A stretch of 64,000 bases of DNA, from the NCBI RefSeq assembly GCF_001428505.1, contig NZ_LMHU01000006.1, positions 124,712 to 188,711 on the forward strand, written 5' to 3'. A model generated the notes under the pieces. That model was not told the origin of the DNA, ran no database searches, and saw nothing but the letters and a program-made list of their open reading frames with translations. The translations under genes were made by a program, and so were the position numbers. Position 1 is the stretch's first letter. Every line of letters starts with the position of its first letter. The stretch comes from Terrabacter sp. Root181 (GTDB lineage Bacteria > Actinomycetota > Actinomycetes > Actinomycetales > Dermatophilaceae). Shown piece by piece: positions 8,971 through 15,837 of the stretch.

Positions 8971-9005
8971 CCTTGGTAAGGGTTGTGCGATATCCTTAAC
9001 CAAGG
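8971..9005 (+). promoter_or_regulatory. inverted repeat covering the fic promoter and leader
   Basis: CCTTGGTAAGG at 8971-8981 faces CCTTAACCAAGG at 8994-9005, a near-perfect inverted repeat with a 12-base spacer. The right arm runs into the fic Shine-Dalgarno (GGAGG 9004-9008). It could be an operator, possibly for autoregulation since the Fic protein ends in a winged-helix domain, or an mRNA hairpin that hides the ribosome site. Both readings are inference. Confidence 0.45.
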
Positions 9006-9018
9006 AGGTGTCACCAGC

Positions 9019-10206
9019 ATGGCAACGACCTGGCCCGCGCTCGGTTCGACGACGATCCCGTGGCAGCCGATCGAGGGACTGCTCGACCTGTCGCGTCGCG
9101 CCCTGCGGTCGACCCCTGCCACGTTCGAGGCCGCCGTCGTGCCCACGATCGCCGGCGCCGAGCTCGTGCTGCCCGGCGACCTCGCGGCAGACCTGGACGA
9201 GGCCACCCGGCTGCTCGCGACGTTCGACGCCGGGGGAGCGGGGGAGATCGCACCGTTCGCGTCGGTGCTGCTGCGGTCCGAGAGCGCGGCCAGCTCACAG
9301 ATCGAGAACCTCACGTCGTCCGCGCGTGCGCTCGCCGAGGCGGAGATCGGCGAGGGCAACCGCGCCAACGCCGCCGTCATCCTCGGCAACGTCCGCACCA
9401 TGCAGGCCGCCCTCGACCTCGCCGGTCGCCTGGACGAGGACGCCGTGCTCGCGATGCACCGGGCCCTCATGGCCCAGCAGACCCAGCACCCGGCGGGTCG
9501 CTGGCGCGAGCAGCAGGTCTGGGTCGGAGGGTCGCCGCTGCACCCGGGGGAGGCGCACTACGTCCCGCCGGTGGCGTCCGACGTGCCGGCGCTGATGGCC
9601 GACCTCATCGCCTTCATGGACCGCGACGACCTGCCACCGCTGGCCCACGCAGCGCTGGCCCACGCCCAGTTCGAGACCATCCACCCGTTCACCGACGGCA
9701 ACGGTCGCACCGGTCGGGCGCTGCTCCACTCGGTCCTGCTCCACACGGGGGCGATCCACCGGGTCACCGTCCCGATCTCCGCCGGCCTGCTCGCCATTCG
9801 TGACGACTACTTCGACGCGCTGACCGCCTATCGCAGGGGAGAGGCCGAGCCGATCCTGCGTTGCGTCGCAGAGGCCGCGCGCAACGGCACCCACATCGGC
9901 GAGCGGCTCGTCGGGACGCTCCGACAGGTGCGGGCCGACTGGGCCGAGAAGGTCACGGCGAGAGCAGGATCCGCGGCGTGGTCGATGCTCGACCTGCTGC
10001 TCCGTCAGCCGGTCGTCACGGCGCGCGTCGTCGTCCGCGAGCTCGGGGTGTCGCCCCCCACGGCGCAGGCCGCGCTGCAGCGTCTCGTCGAGGACGGCGT
10101 CCTGCTCGAGTCGACCGGCCACCGACGCAACCGCGTCTATCGCGCCCCGGCCGTGCTGGGGGCGTTGGACGCCTACGCCGACGGTCTCGGTCGTCGGATG
10201 CGCTGA
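9019..10206 (+). CDS. Fic-family AMPylase with internal inhibitory motif and winged-helix C-terminus
   Basis: 395 residues from ATG 9019, with AAGGAGGTG upstream. The complete Fic motif HPFTDGNGRTGR spans residues 222-233, so catalysis (transfer of AMP or a related group) should be intact. SSQIEN at residues 92-97 fits the [S/T]xxxE[G/N] auto-inhibition helix on the N-terminal side (class II Fic). The last 70 residues (VVRELGVSPPTAQAALQRLVEDGVL) form a winged-helix DNA-binding domain, typical of the large DUF4172-type Fic proteins. No separate antitoxin gene is adjacent, consistent with self-inhibition. Confidence 0.85.
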   Translation: MATTWPALGSTTIPWQPIEGLLDLSRRALRSTPATFEAAVVPTIAGAELVLPGDLAADLDEATRLLATFDAGGAGEIAPFASVLLRSESAASSQIENLTSSARALAEAEIGEGNRANAAVILGNVRTMQAALDLAGRLDEDAVLAMHRALMAQQTQHPAGRWREQQVWVGGSPLHPGEAHYVPPVASDVPALMADLIAFMDRDDLPPLAHAALAHAQFETIHPFTDGNGRTGRALLHSVLLHTGAIHRVTVPISAGLLAIRDDYFDALTAYRRGEAEPILRCVAEAARNGTHIGERLVGTLRQVRADWAEKVTARAGSAAWSMLDLLLRQPVVTARVVVRELGVSPPTAQAALQRLVEDGVLLESTGHRRNRVYRAPAVLGALDAYADGLGRRMR

Positions 10207-10231
10207 CGAATTCCATTGCGGCACAATCGAA

Positions 10232-10259
10232 TTCGCCCATAATCGACATTATGCAATCT
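10232..10259 (+). other. dif-like XerCD recombination site (site A)
   Basis: The core CATAAT-CGAC-ATTATG is flanked by TTCGCC on the left and CAATCT on the right. Compared position by position with the 28-base actinobacterial dif consensus as I recall it (TTSRCCGATAAT, then VN, then ACATTATGTCAAGT), about 23 of 28 positions agree, with the differences mostly on the right (XerD-side) flank. It lies in the 105-base spacer after fic. A second, better match in the opposite orientation is at 15613-15640. It could instead be an operator for an unknown regulator. Confidence 0.55.
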
Positions 10260-10272
10260 GTGTGGGAGTGCG

Positions 10273-10303
10273 GTCCCGGCGCCGATCGCGTCGGCGCCGG
10301 GAC
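10273..10303. terminator. strong bidirectional hairpin after fic and cotH
   Basis: GTCCCGGCGCCGA and its exact inverse complement enclose a 5-base loop, giving a 13-bp perfect stem between the convergent ends of the Fic gene and the CotH gene. It has no T-run but is very stable, so it should act on both strands. Confidence 0.6.
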
Positions 10304-10311
10304 GCGCCCAC

Positions 10312-12465
10312 TCAGAACGTCCTCGGGACGATCTGGATCCGGACCGCCTCGACCCGCTTGGCTTGGCCCACCGTCCCGGCGGTGACGCCGTCCATGACCC
10401 ACGGCTGCCAACCGACGTCCTGGACGTGCGCCGTGTAGCGGATGGAGTAGTGCTTCGCGAGCTCTCCGGTCAGCCTCACCTGCAGCGCTTCCAGGCGTCT
10501 GGCCTGGCCCACCGTGCCGATCAGGGTGGGCGGAGTGGTCCAGGTCATCCAGCCGATGCCCTGGACGTTCGCGCGGTACTCGACGTGGCCCTCGAAGGGG
10601 AGTCGCGCCGTGGACATCCGCAACGCCTCGAGACGGAGCGCGCGGCCCGTCGTACCACTGACGGCCCCGTCGGACACTGGAGCCATCCACCCGATGTTCT
10701 GCACGTGGGCCGCGTACGTCGTCGACGGCGCCTTCGCGAGCAGTCGCACCTGGATGGCCTCGATGCGCAGGGCGCGTCCCGTCGTGCCGGCCGTCGCCCC
10801 GTTCTTGACCCAGCCCATCCAGCCGACGTTCTGGACGTGGACGCGGTAGGACAGGTCGAACCGGGACGCGAGCTGGTCGGTCAGGCGCAGCTGGACGGCC
10901 TCGAGCCGGAGTGAGCGACCGGTGGTGCCGACGAGGGCCCCCGGGGCGCCCCAGCCCATCCAGCCGAGGTTCTGCACGTGGCCGTTGCCCTGGACGCCGC
11001 CCGTCAGGCTCGTGCCCGCCACCGAGAACCTCAGCGCCTCGAGGCGGCGCAGCTCCCCGGTCGTGCCGGCGATCATCCCCGACGAGACCGCGGGCTGCCA
11101 CCCCGTGCCGGCGAGGTACGCCGGGAAGGTCAGGGTGGGCATGCTCGAGCCGTACGCGAGGCGGAGGTAGGCGGCGCGGCTCGACATCCAGTTCTTGAAC
11201 GACCTGACACCCGTGTCGAAGGTGGTCGCCGAGTAGCCGAGGTTGCCGTCCCACTTCAGGAAGTTGAGGCGTGCGGACGCGTCGATCTGCGTCTTGAGCG
11301 TGTCGATCTCGGCCAGTGTCGTGTCGATGTGGCCGGCGAAGGTGGAGACGTACATCTGGTTGGCGAGGGCCACGAACTGCTTGTTGCGCATGAGCGTCTC
11401 GAACCAGTTGTGCCGCCCCGCGCGGATGTACGTCGTCGACTTGACGTACTCCGCCGTGGGGTCGCCGCCCCACTCGCGCGCCGAGAAGTTGCCCATCGCG
11501 ACGTCCATGTCCCAGACCGGACCGGCGTGCAGCTTGTCGTTCGGGCCGTCCTTGTAGAAGTAGACGCTCGACCGGTCGAAGTCGTAGTTCTCGGTCAGCT
11601 CGTGGATGAAGTAGTACTTGACGAACGAGTCCACGTCGATGAGAGAGCTGATCTTCTGCCAGTCGGGCGTCGGTGCGTAGAGCTGGGTCTCCAGGGCGTT
11701 GACGTCGGCCTTGATCTCCTCGTAGGCGACCGCCACGATCGGGTCGAGGACGTCGGCCACGCCGAGCGTGGCGTCCTTGAGGACGAACAGGGTCTTGGTC
11801 CGGTCGGTGAGGAAGTAGTGGGGCTCCTCGGTCCCGTGGATGTAGTCGAGCTCCAGCATCACCCCGTGGTCGTCGGTGAGCGCGACACGGTTGGCGCCGA
11901 CCTCGGTCTTCTCGACGAGCAGGTAGTTGCCGAGGTACTCACCGTTGATGCTGAGGTCGACGAACCGCGACTCCGGTGAGTACTGCAGCCCGAACGCGTT
12001 CGCGAGGTCGTAGGAGATCTTGTTGCGCAGCAGCGAGGGATCCTGGTGGTTGGCCAGGAGCACCCACGTACGACTCGTCGCCATGCCCAGAGGGCCGACG
12101 GCGGTCGTGAACTTGATCTGGTACGGGCGCTTGTCGAGGGTCCACGTGTGGTTGCCGCGACCCTTGATCGTCGCGCTCGCGTCGACGATGTCGTGGGCGG
12201 AGTCGGACGGGTCCACGAGGTTGACGGTGGCCTTGACGGAGTTGTCCTTGGACGCGTGGAGATAGTCGAGCGTGTTCTTCGTCGGGTCAGGGTCGGTCAG
12301 GGCGACCGACACGAGGGGCAGGGTCGTCGGCGGCACCGGCGCCGCGGCCGCCACGCTCGGGACGGCCGTCGCCGGCGCTGCGGCCTGCGCGACGGCGGCC
12401 GCGCCAGGCACGAGAAGTGTGAGTGTCGCCAGGGCAGCGAGAATGCTGCGTCGTCGAAGTTTCAT
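10312..12465 (-). CDS. secreted CotH-kinase-family protein with six ChW repeats
   Basis: 717 residues. A signal peptide (RRRSILAALATLTLLVPGAAAVAQA) is followed by an Ala/Pro linker. A CotH domain spans roughly residues 60-400, with ENYDFDRSSVYFYKDG and the metal-binding AGPVWDMDVAMGNF near its end. Residues 445-717 are six tandem ChW repeats, each with an HVQNxGWM..W core and a GTTGRALRLEAL segment. CotH proteins are atypical protein kinases of spore coats and bacterial surfaces; ChW repeats are thought to bind cell-surface or glycan ligands. The gene lies 196 bases downstream of the DUF2332 operon with its own leader. GGAGG sits about 11 bases before the ATG. Confidence 0.8.
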   Translation of the reverse strand: MKLRRRSILAALATLTLLVPGAAAVAQAAAPATAVPSVAAAAPVPPTTLPLVSVALTDPDPTKNTLDYLHASKDNSVKATVNLVDPSDSAHDIVDASATIKGRGNHTWTLDKRPYQIKFTTAVGPLGMATSRTWVLLANHQDPSLLRNKISYDLANAFGLQYSPESRFVDLSINGEYLGNYLLVEKTEVGANRVALTDDHGVMLELDYIHGTEEPHYFLTDRTKTLFVLKDATLGVADVLDPIVAVAYEEIKADVNALETQLYAPTPDWQKISSLIDVDSFVKYYFIHELTENYDFDRSSVYFYKDGPNDKLHAGPVWDMDVAMGNFSAREWGGDPTAEYVKSTTYIRAGRHNWFETLMRNKQFVALANQMYVSTFAGHIDTTLAEIDTLKTQIDASARLNFLKWDGNLGYSATTFDTGVRSFKNWMSSRAAYLRLAYGSSMPTLTFPAYLAGTGWQPAVSSGMIAGTTGELRRLEALRFSVAGTSLTGGVQGNGHVQNLGWMGWGAPGALVGTTGRSLRLEAVQLRLTDQLASRFDLSYRVHVQNVGWMGWVKNGATAGTTGRALRIEAIQVRLLAKAPSTTYAAHVQNIGWMAPVSDGAVSGTTGRALRLEALRMSTARLPFEGHVEYRANVQGIGWMTWTTPPTLIGTVGQARRLEALQVRLTGELAKHYSIRYTAHVQDVGWQPWVMDGVTAGTVGQAKRVEAVRIQIVPRTF
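10315..11133 (-). repeat. six in-frame ChW (clostridial hydrophobic W) repeats
   Basis: Six units of about 45 residues (135 bases) repeat the pattern G-W-M/Q-x-W/P ... G-T-T/V-G-x-x-x-R-x-E-A-h-x-h at the C-terminus of the CotH protein. The middle units are the most alike (HVQNLGWMGW, HVQNVGWMGW, HVQNIGWMAP). Divergence at the DNA level suggests an old duplication rather than a recent expansion. Confidence 0.75.
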
Positions 12466-12505
12466 GGTGGCCGATCCTCCCCATGCCCGCTATGGGCGAA
12501 ATGCC

Positions 12506-12530
12506 GTGCATCGGCGATTTGCTTATGCAC
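12506..12530 (-). promoter_or_regulatory. inverted repeat in the cotH leader
   Basis: GTGCAT (12506-12511) and ATGCAC (12525-12530) are exact inverted arms 13 bases apart, about 40-65 bases upstream of the cotH start in the most AT-rich stretch of the area. The motif GGCGAWWT occurs nearby (about 12495, 12513 and 12600). Together these suggest a regulated promoter; no regulator can be named. Confidence 0.35.
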
Positions 12531-12661
12531 CAACGGAATTGCCCCCCAGCAACGCCTCTGGGCTGAGGGTAGGGCGTCGATCGGGCAGCCGTCAGCGGAT
12601 GGCGAAATCTGGGGGCTGCGGAACATCCCGCGACCGCCAGGGAGGCGCGCAGGGGTGTGAA

Positions 12662-13810
12662 TCACACGTGGGGCAGCGCCGGCAACAGGTCGATCCAGGT
12701 GCCGTGCGGGTGGCAGGTCCCGAGAACGGCGGGGGCCAGGGCACGACCGTCGCGCCAGCGCTGCAGACCCAGCACGGTGTCTCCCTCGACGTCGACGGTG
12801 GGCTCCTGGAGTCCGGGGACGCACCCGGGCGGTTCGGCCGTGAGCCAGGACAGGCGAGAGACGTCACCGGCCAGCGCGTCGAGGGTCGCGGCGAGCTCGA
12901 GACGGCGCGTGGGGGCGAGGTAGGTCATCGCCCACGAGCTCAGGACCACGACGTGGGCATCGCGGCCGGCCCTGGTGCGGGCGAACCGCACGGTGTGGGC
13001 CAGGTCGTCGACCATGTCACCTCGGAGCACCGTGGGCGGATCGTCTCGGAGCAGGTCGCAGGCCGCCCGGAAGCGCTCGACACGGCCGGGCACCTCCGGC
13101 CACAGGCACGCCTCGAGCCAGCGCACCTCGTCGACGGAGGTGAGGTCGACGGGGTCGAGATCCAAGCCGACGCGCCCGCGCACTGCCGGGAGCCCAGCAC
13201 CGGCGGCGAGCCGTGCCCCGACACCGGTCCGGTCCTCACCCGAGCACCGGACCGTGGAGGCCTCGTCGCCCAGGCGGTCAGTCCTGCCGGGCGAGGTCAG
13301 CGCGACGGCGTACCGGTCGACGCCGAGCAGCAGGCCGGCGCTCGCACCGATCTCGACGAGGGCCACTGGGACGGCGCTGCAGTCGGCCGTCGCCGCGGCC
13401 AGCCCCACGGCGACGTAGACGGCGCGGTTCACCTCGTTCGTCTGGGTCCCGTGCGTCGCGATGAGGTGGCGGAGCTCGTCGGCATGGTCGAGCACTGTCC
13501 GTCGGACGTCCAACCACGGGTCACCCGCCGACCCGGACGAAGCCCCGGAGACGCTTGGGTACCACTGTGCCGCAGGCAGATCCGGGTTGCGCAGGACAAG
13601 GTCGTGGAGTGCCGCCAGCCAGAGCACCGGTCGGGCCTGTCCCGGCCTGGCCGCGAGCAGCAGCGAGGCGGTCTCGGCGTCGAGCGCGACGTGTCGGCAG
13701 ATGGTCGAGTACAGCGGGAGGGCGGCATACTCCGTGGCGAACTCGCCGAAGCGCCGCTGGATCCTCGCCAGCCGGGCTCCGTCCGGGGCTGGCCGGGTCG
13801 GGTCAGGCAC
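12662..13810 (-). CDS. DUF2332 family protein
   Basis: About 382 residues, starting at GTG 13810 inside the end of the dinB-like gene (GTG 13819 is an alternative). Recognisable family segments are RIQRRFGEFATEYAALPLYSTI near the start, LVEIGASAGLLLGVDRYAV (a glycine-rich, methyltransferase-like turn) and VVVLSSWAMTYLAPTRRLELA. DUF2332 is common in actinomycetes and has no established function; the GASAG turn hints at a nucleotide or SAM site, but this is inference. It is third in a rlmC-dinB-DUF2332 operon joined by overlapping stops and starts. Confidence 0.75.
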   Translation of the reverse strand: MPDPTRPAPDGARLARIQRRFGEFATEYAALPLYSTICRHVALDAETASLLLAARPGQARPVLWLAALHDLVLRNPDLPAAQWYPSVSGASSGSAGDPWLDVRRTVLDHADELRHLIATHGTQTNEVNRAVYVAVGLAAATADCSAVPVALVEIGASAGLLLGVDRYAVALTSPGRTDRLGDEASTVRCSGEDRTGVGARLAAGAGLPAVRGRVGLDLDPVDLTSVDEVRWLEACLWPEVPGRVERFRAACDLLRDDPPTVLRGDMVDDLAHTVRFARTRAGRDAHVVVLSSWAMTYLAPTRRLELAATLDALAGDVSRLSWLTAEPPGCVPGLQEPTVDVEGDTVLGLQRWRDGRALAPAVLGTCHPHGTWIDLLPALPHV

Positions 13811-14336
13811 CGGTGGCACCGTCCAGGTGCTCGCGCACGAGGTCTGCGTGGCCGTTGTGCCTGGCGTACTCGCCGATGAGGTGGAGATAGACGAAGCGCA
13901 GCGAGAAGGGGTCGCCGCCGGCCTCGAAGACGTCGTCGAGACCCCGGCCCGCGACCGCACGGTCGGCGTGGGCCCACTCCTCGAGAAGCGCCTCGTAGTC
14001 GGCCCGGGCCGATGCGGGGTCCAGCTCGTCGAAGTCGAGGTCGCGACCGCTCCCGAAGCCGTGCAGTGCCTCGACGTCCTCGCGGGCCACCCTCTGGCGC
14101 AGCCAGATCCGCTCGACCTTGCGCAGATGACGCAGCAGGCCGAGCAGGCTCAGACCCGAAGGGGCCACCGACCGCTCGGCGAGCTGCTGGCCCGTGAGCC
14201 CGGAGCACTTGGACAGCAGCGTCGCGCGGTGCCAGGCAAGCATCTCTGGCAGCATCTCCACCTCGGGCGCCACGAGGGAACCGCCCGGTCTCTCCACGTC
14301 GGGCGCGATCCAGGGCGTGTCCATCTCGAGGGTCAT
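13803..14336 (-). CDS. DinB/DUF664 family protein (mycothiol-dependent type)
   Basis: 177 residues. It is a four-helix-bundle DinB protein: His residues in LAWHRATLLSKCSGLTGQQLAER, LLGLLRHLRKVERIW and FVYLHLIGEYARHNGHADLVREHLDG form the usual three-His metal site. In actinomycetes this subgroup contains mycothiol-dependent transferases and isomerases. Start ATG 14336 overlaps the rlmC stop (ATGA). The role is inferred from family only. Its convergence with thiol biology fits an actinomycete but no mycothiol gene is nearby. Confidence 0.7.
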   Translation of the reverse strand: MTLEMDTPWIAPDVERPGGSLVAPEVEMLPEMLAWHRATLLSKCSGLTGQQLAERSVAPSGLSLLGLLRHLRKVERIWLRQRVAREDVEALHGFGSGRDLDFDELDPASARADYEALLEEWAHADRAVAGRGLDDVFEAGGDPFSLRFVYLHLIGEYARHNGHADLVREHLDGATGA

Positions 14337-15535
14337 GGCTGGCGGGCTGCTGATCTGGATTGCGTTGAGGCGGAATGCGTTTCGCGCTCAAGCAGGACGA
14401 TGACCTCGTGGTGGGACGTCTGCGGGAACATGTCGAAGAGGCGCGCCTCGCGGGCGCGGTACGAAGGCAGCATCGCGAGGTCGCGGGCGAGGCTGTCGAC
14501 ATTGCAGCTCGAGTAGGTGACGTGTGTGGCGCCGGATCCCTCGAGCCAGGCCGCCAGGTCGGGGCCGATCCCGCGCCGGGGCGGGTTGACGACGACCATC
14601 GAGCGCTCGGACCCCAGCAGCCCACGGTCGAGCGTGCCGACATCGGTGGCGTCACCGGCCCGGAACTCCATCCGGCCGACGTCGGGGTGGTCGAGGCGCA
14701 GCCGAGACGCACTGGTCTCCGCACTGCGTACTGCCTCGAGGGAGACCTCGACGCCCAGGACCACGAGCGCCCCGGCCTGCGCACAGTGGAGCGCGAAGCC
14801 ACCCACGCCGCAGTAGAGGTCGAGCACCATCGCCGGCTCGATCGCACGGGTCCAGTCCTGTGCCTGGCGGTAGAGCCCGGCAGCCACGGCCGTGTTGGTC
14901 TGGAAGAAGCTGTTGGGGCGCAGGAAGAGGGTGATGTCACCGAACGGCATGGCGAGGTCGTTTCGATCCGTGAGGACGATCTCCGTGTCACCCTCGAGGA
15001 CGGCCTTGTGCTCGGGCTGGAGGTTCACCGTGACGACCGACACCTCGGGCAGCCGTGCCTGCAGCGCGACCAGTCGCGACTCCAGCAGGGCCAGGTGACG
15101 GCGCGAGCGCAGGACGAGACGGAGCATGACCTCGCCGGTGGGGGAGAGGGTCACGATGAGGTGCTTCAGCTCTCCGCGGCGGGCGGCGACGTCGTACGGC
15201 TCGAGACCGATCTCGTCGACGACCCCGGCGAGGCGCGGGATGAGCCGCTGCAGCGGCGGCTCGTACAGGCCGCAGCCGCGCAGGTCGACGCCGCGCGCCT
15301 CGGCGTCGAGGATCCCGACGGTCACGGCGCCGGTGTCGCCACCGACGACGAGCTTGGCCTTGTTGCGGAAGGCCGACTCGACACTGGGGAATGGTTCGAG
15401 CCAGCTGACGTCCGGGGCGACGGTCGTCAGGGTGCGCCGACAGCGGTCGTCCTTGTCGGCGAGCTGGACGGCATACGGCACGCCCATGAGGGCACACGAG
15501 CGGCAGCGGCCGGCGTCGAAGTAGTCGCACTGCAT
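14333..15535 (-). CDS. rlmC: 23S rRNA (uracil-C5)-methyltransferase RlmC-type
   Basis: 400 residues. Iron-sulfur cysteines Cys3, Cys11 and Cys14 (MQCDYFDAGRCRSC) and Cys88 match the RlmC spacing. The SAM-binding segment VLDLYCGVGGFALHCAQ and the catalytic region NPPRRGIGPDLAAWL...THVTYSSCNVDSL (nucleophile in SSCN) complete a RumA/RlmC fold. It would methylate U747 of 23S rRNA or an equivalent site. AGGCTA at 15544-15549 (TAGCCT on the coding strand) lies 8 bases before the ATG, so the mRNA is probably leaderless; GTG 15538 is an alternative start. The gene adjoins the putative dif region. Confidence 0.85.
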   Translation of the reverse strand: MQCDYFDAGRCRSCALMGVPYAVQLADKDDRCRRTLTTVAPDVSWLEPFPSVESAFRNKAKLVVGGDTGAVTVGILDAEARGVDLRGCGLYEPPLQRLIPRLAGVVDEIGLEPYDVAARRGELKHLIVTLSPTGEVMLRLVLRSRRHLALLESRLVALQARLPEVSVVTVNLQPEHKAVLEGDTEIVLTDRNDLAMPFGDITLFLRPNSFFQTNTAVAAGLYRQAQDWTRAIEPAMVLDLYCGVGGFALHCAQAGALVVLGVEVSLEAVRSAETSASRLRLDHPDVGRMEFRAGDATDVGTLDRGLLGSERSMVVVNPPRRGIGPDLAAWLEGSGATHVTYSSCNVDSLARDLAMLPSYRAREARLFDMFPQTSHHEVIVLLERETHSASTQSRSAARQP

Positions 15536-15612
15536 CACGAGCAAGGCTACGGCTCGCAGCGCGCCTCTAGGACCAGGGGTAGAACGCGGCGTGGGAGGGC
15601 CGGTCGACGTCA

Positions 15613-15640
15613 AAGTGACATAATGTCGATTATCGGCGTT
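15613..15640 (-). other. dif-like XerCD recombination site (site B, best match)
   Basis: On the minus strand the 28 bases read as left flank AACG, then CCGATAAT-CG-ACATTATGTCA, then right flank CTT. Against the actinobacterial dif consensus recalled from published surveys, about 24 of 28 positions agree, including all of CCGATAAT and ACATTATGTCA. dif is where XerC and XerD resolve chromosome dimers, normally one copy per chromosome at the terminus. Location in an intergenic gap supports the call. The conserved lnt-to-proteasome region of Mycobacterium also lies near its terminus, which fits. Confidence 0.7.
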
Positions 15641-15714
15641 ATGCAGGTGGGCACGAGAGAGGCGGAGGTGCCCGGTCGACCCGGGCAACGCCGAGGAAGC
15701 CCGTGCACGAAAAA

Positions 15715-15738
15715 GGAAGGAAGCGCGCGCTTCCTTCC
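15715..15738. promoter_or_regulatory. 24-bp perfect palindrome upstream of helR
   Basis: The half-site GGAAGGAAGCGC is followed immediately by its exact complement GCGCTTCCTTCC. It sits where the -35 region of the helR promoter would be (11 bases before TATAGC at 15749). It could be an operator, a strong hairpin insulating helR from the dif region, or part of the terminus apparatus. Between two divergent genes it is not needed as an ordinary terminator. Confidence 0.5.
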
Positions 15739-15760
15739 ACTTCCAACGTATAGCGCACCC

Positions 15761-15781
15761 GGGGTCTTGCGGCAAGACCCC
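15761..15781 (+). promoter_or_regulatory. rifamycin-associated element (RAE) of helR
   Basis: GGGGTCTTG-CGG-CAAGACCCC is a perfect 9-bp inverted repeat with a 3-base centre, matching the CTTGCGGCAAG core of the rifamycin-associated element known upstream of rifamycin-resistance and helR genes in actinomycetes. It lies 6 bases after a TATAGC hexamer (15749-15754) and 56 bases before the helR start, so it would cover the transcription start. Rifamycin-inducible expression of helR is predicted. Confidence 0.75.
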
Positions 15782-15837
15782 GGTCGTGACCGAGAATCGC
15801 TGGCCGACACCAGAAACCTCGGGACGGAGCCCACCGC

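Larger units (their letters stand above)
15536..15837. other. 302-base non-coding control and recombination region
   Basis: The spacer between divergent rlmC and helR holds, in order, the rlmC promoter (15544-15549), a dif-like site (15613-15640), a 24-base perfect palindrome (15715-15738), a TATAGC -10-like element (15749-15754) and a rifamycin-associated inverted repeat (15761-15781). Its base composition is visibly less GC-rich than the flanking genes. No coding sequence is seen in it. Confidence 0.7.

Noticed and set aside
10315-11133. Periodic repeats that might be a CRISPR array or tandem array
   Set aside because: They are in-frame ChW protein repeats of variable sequence, with no constant spacers.
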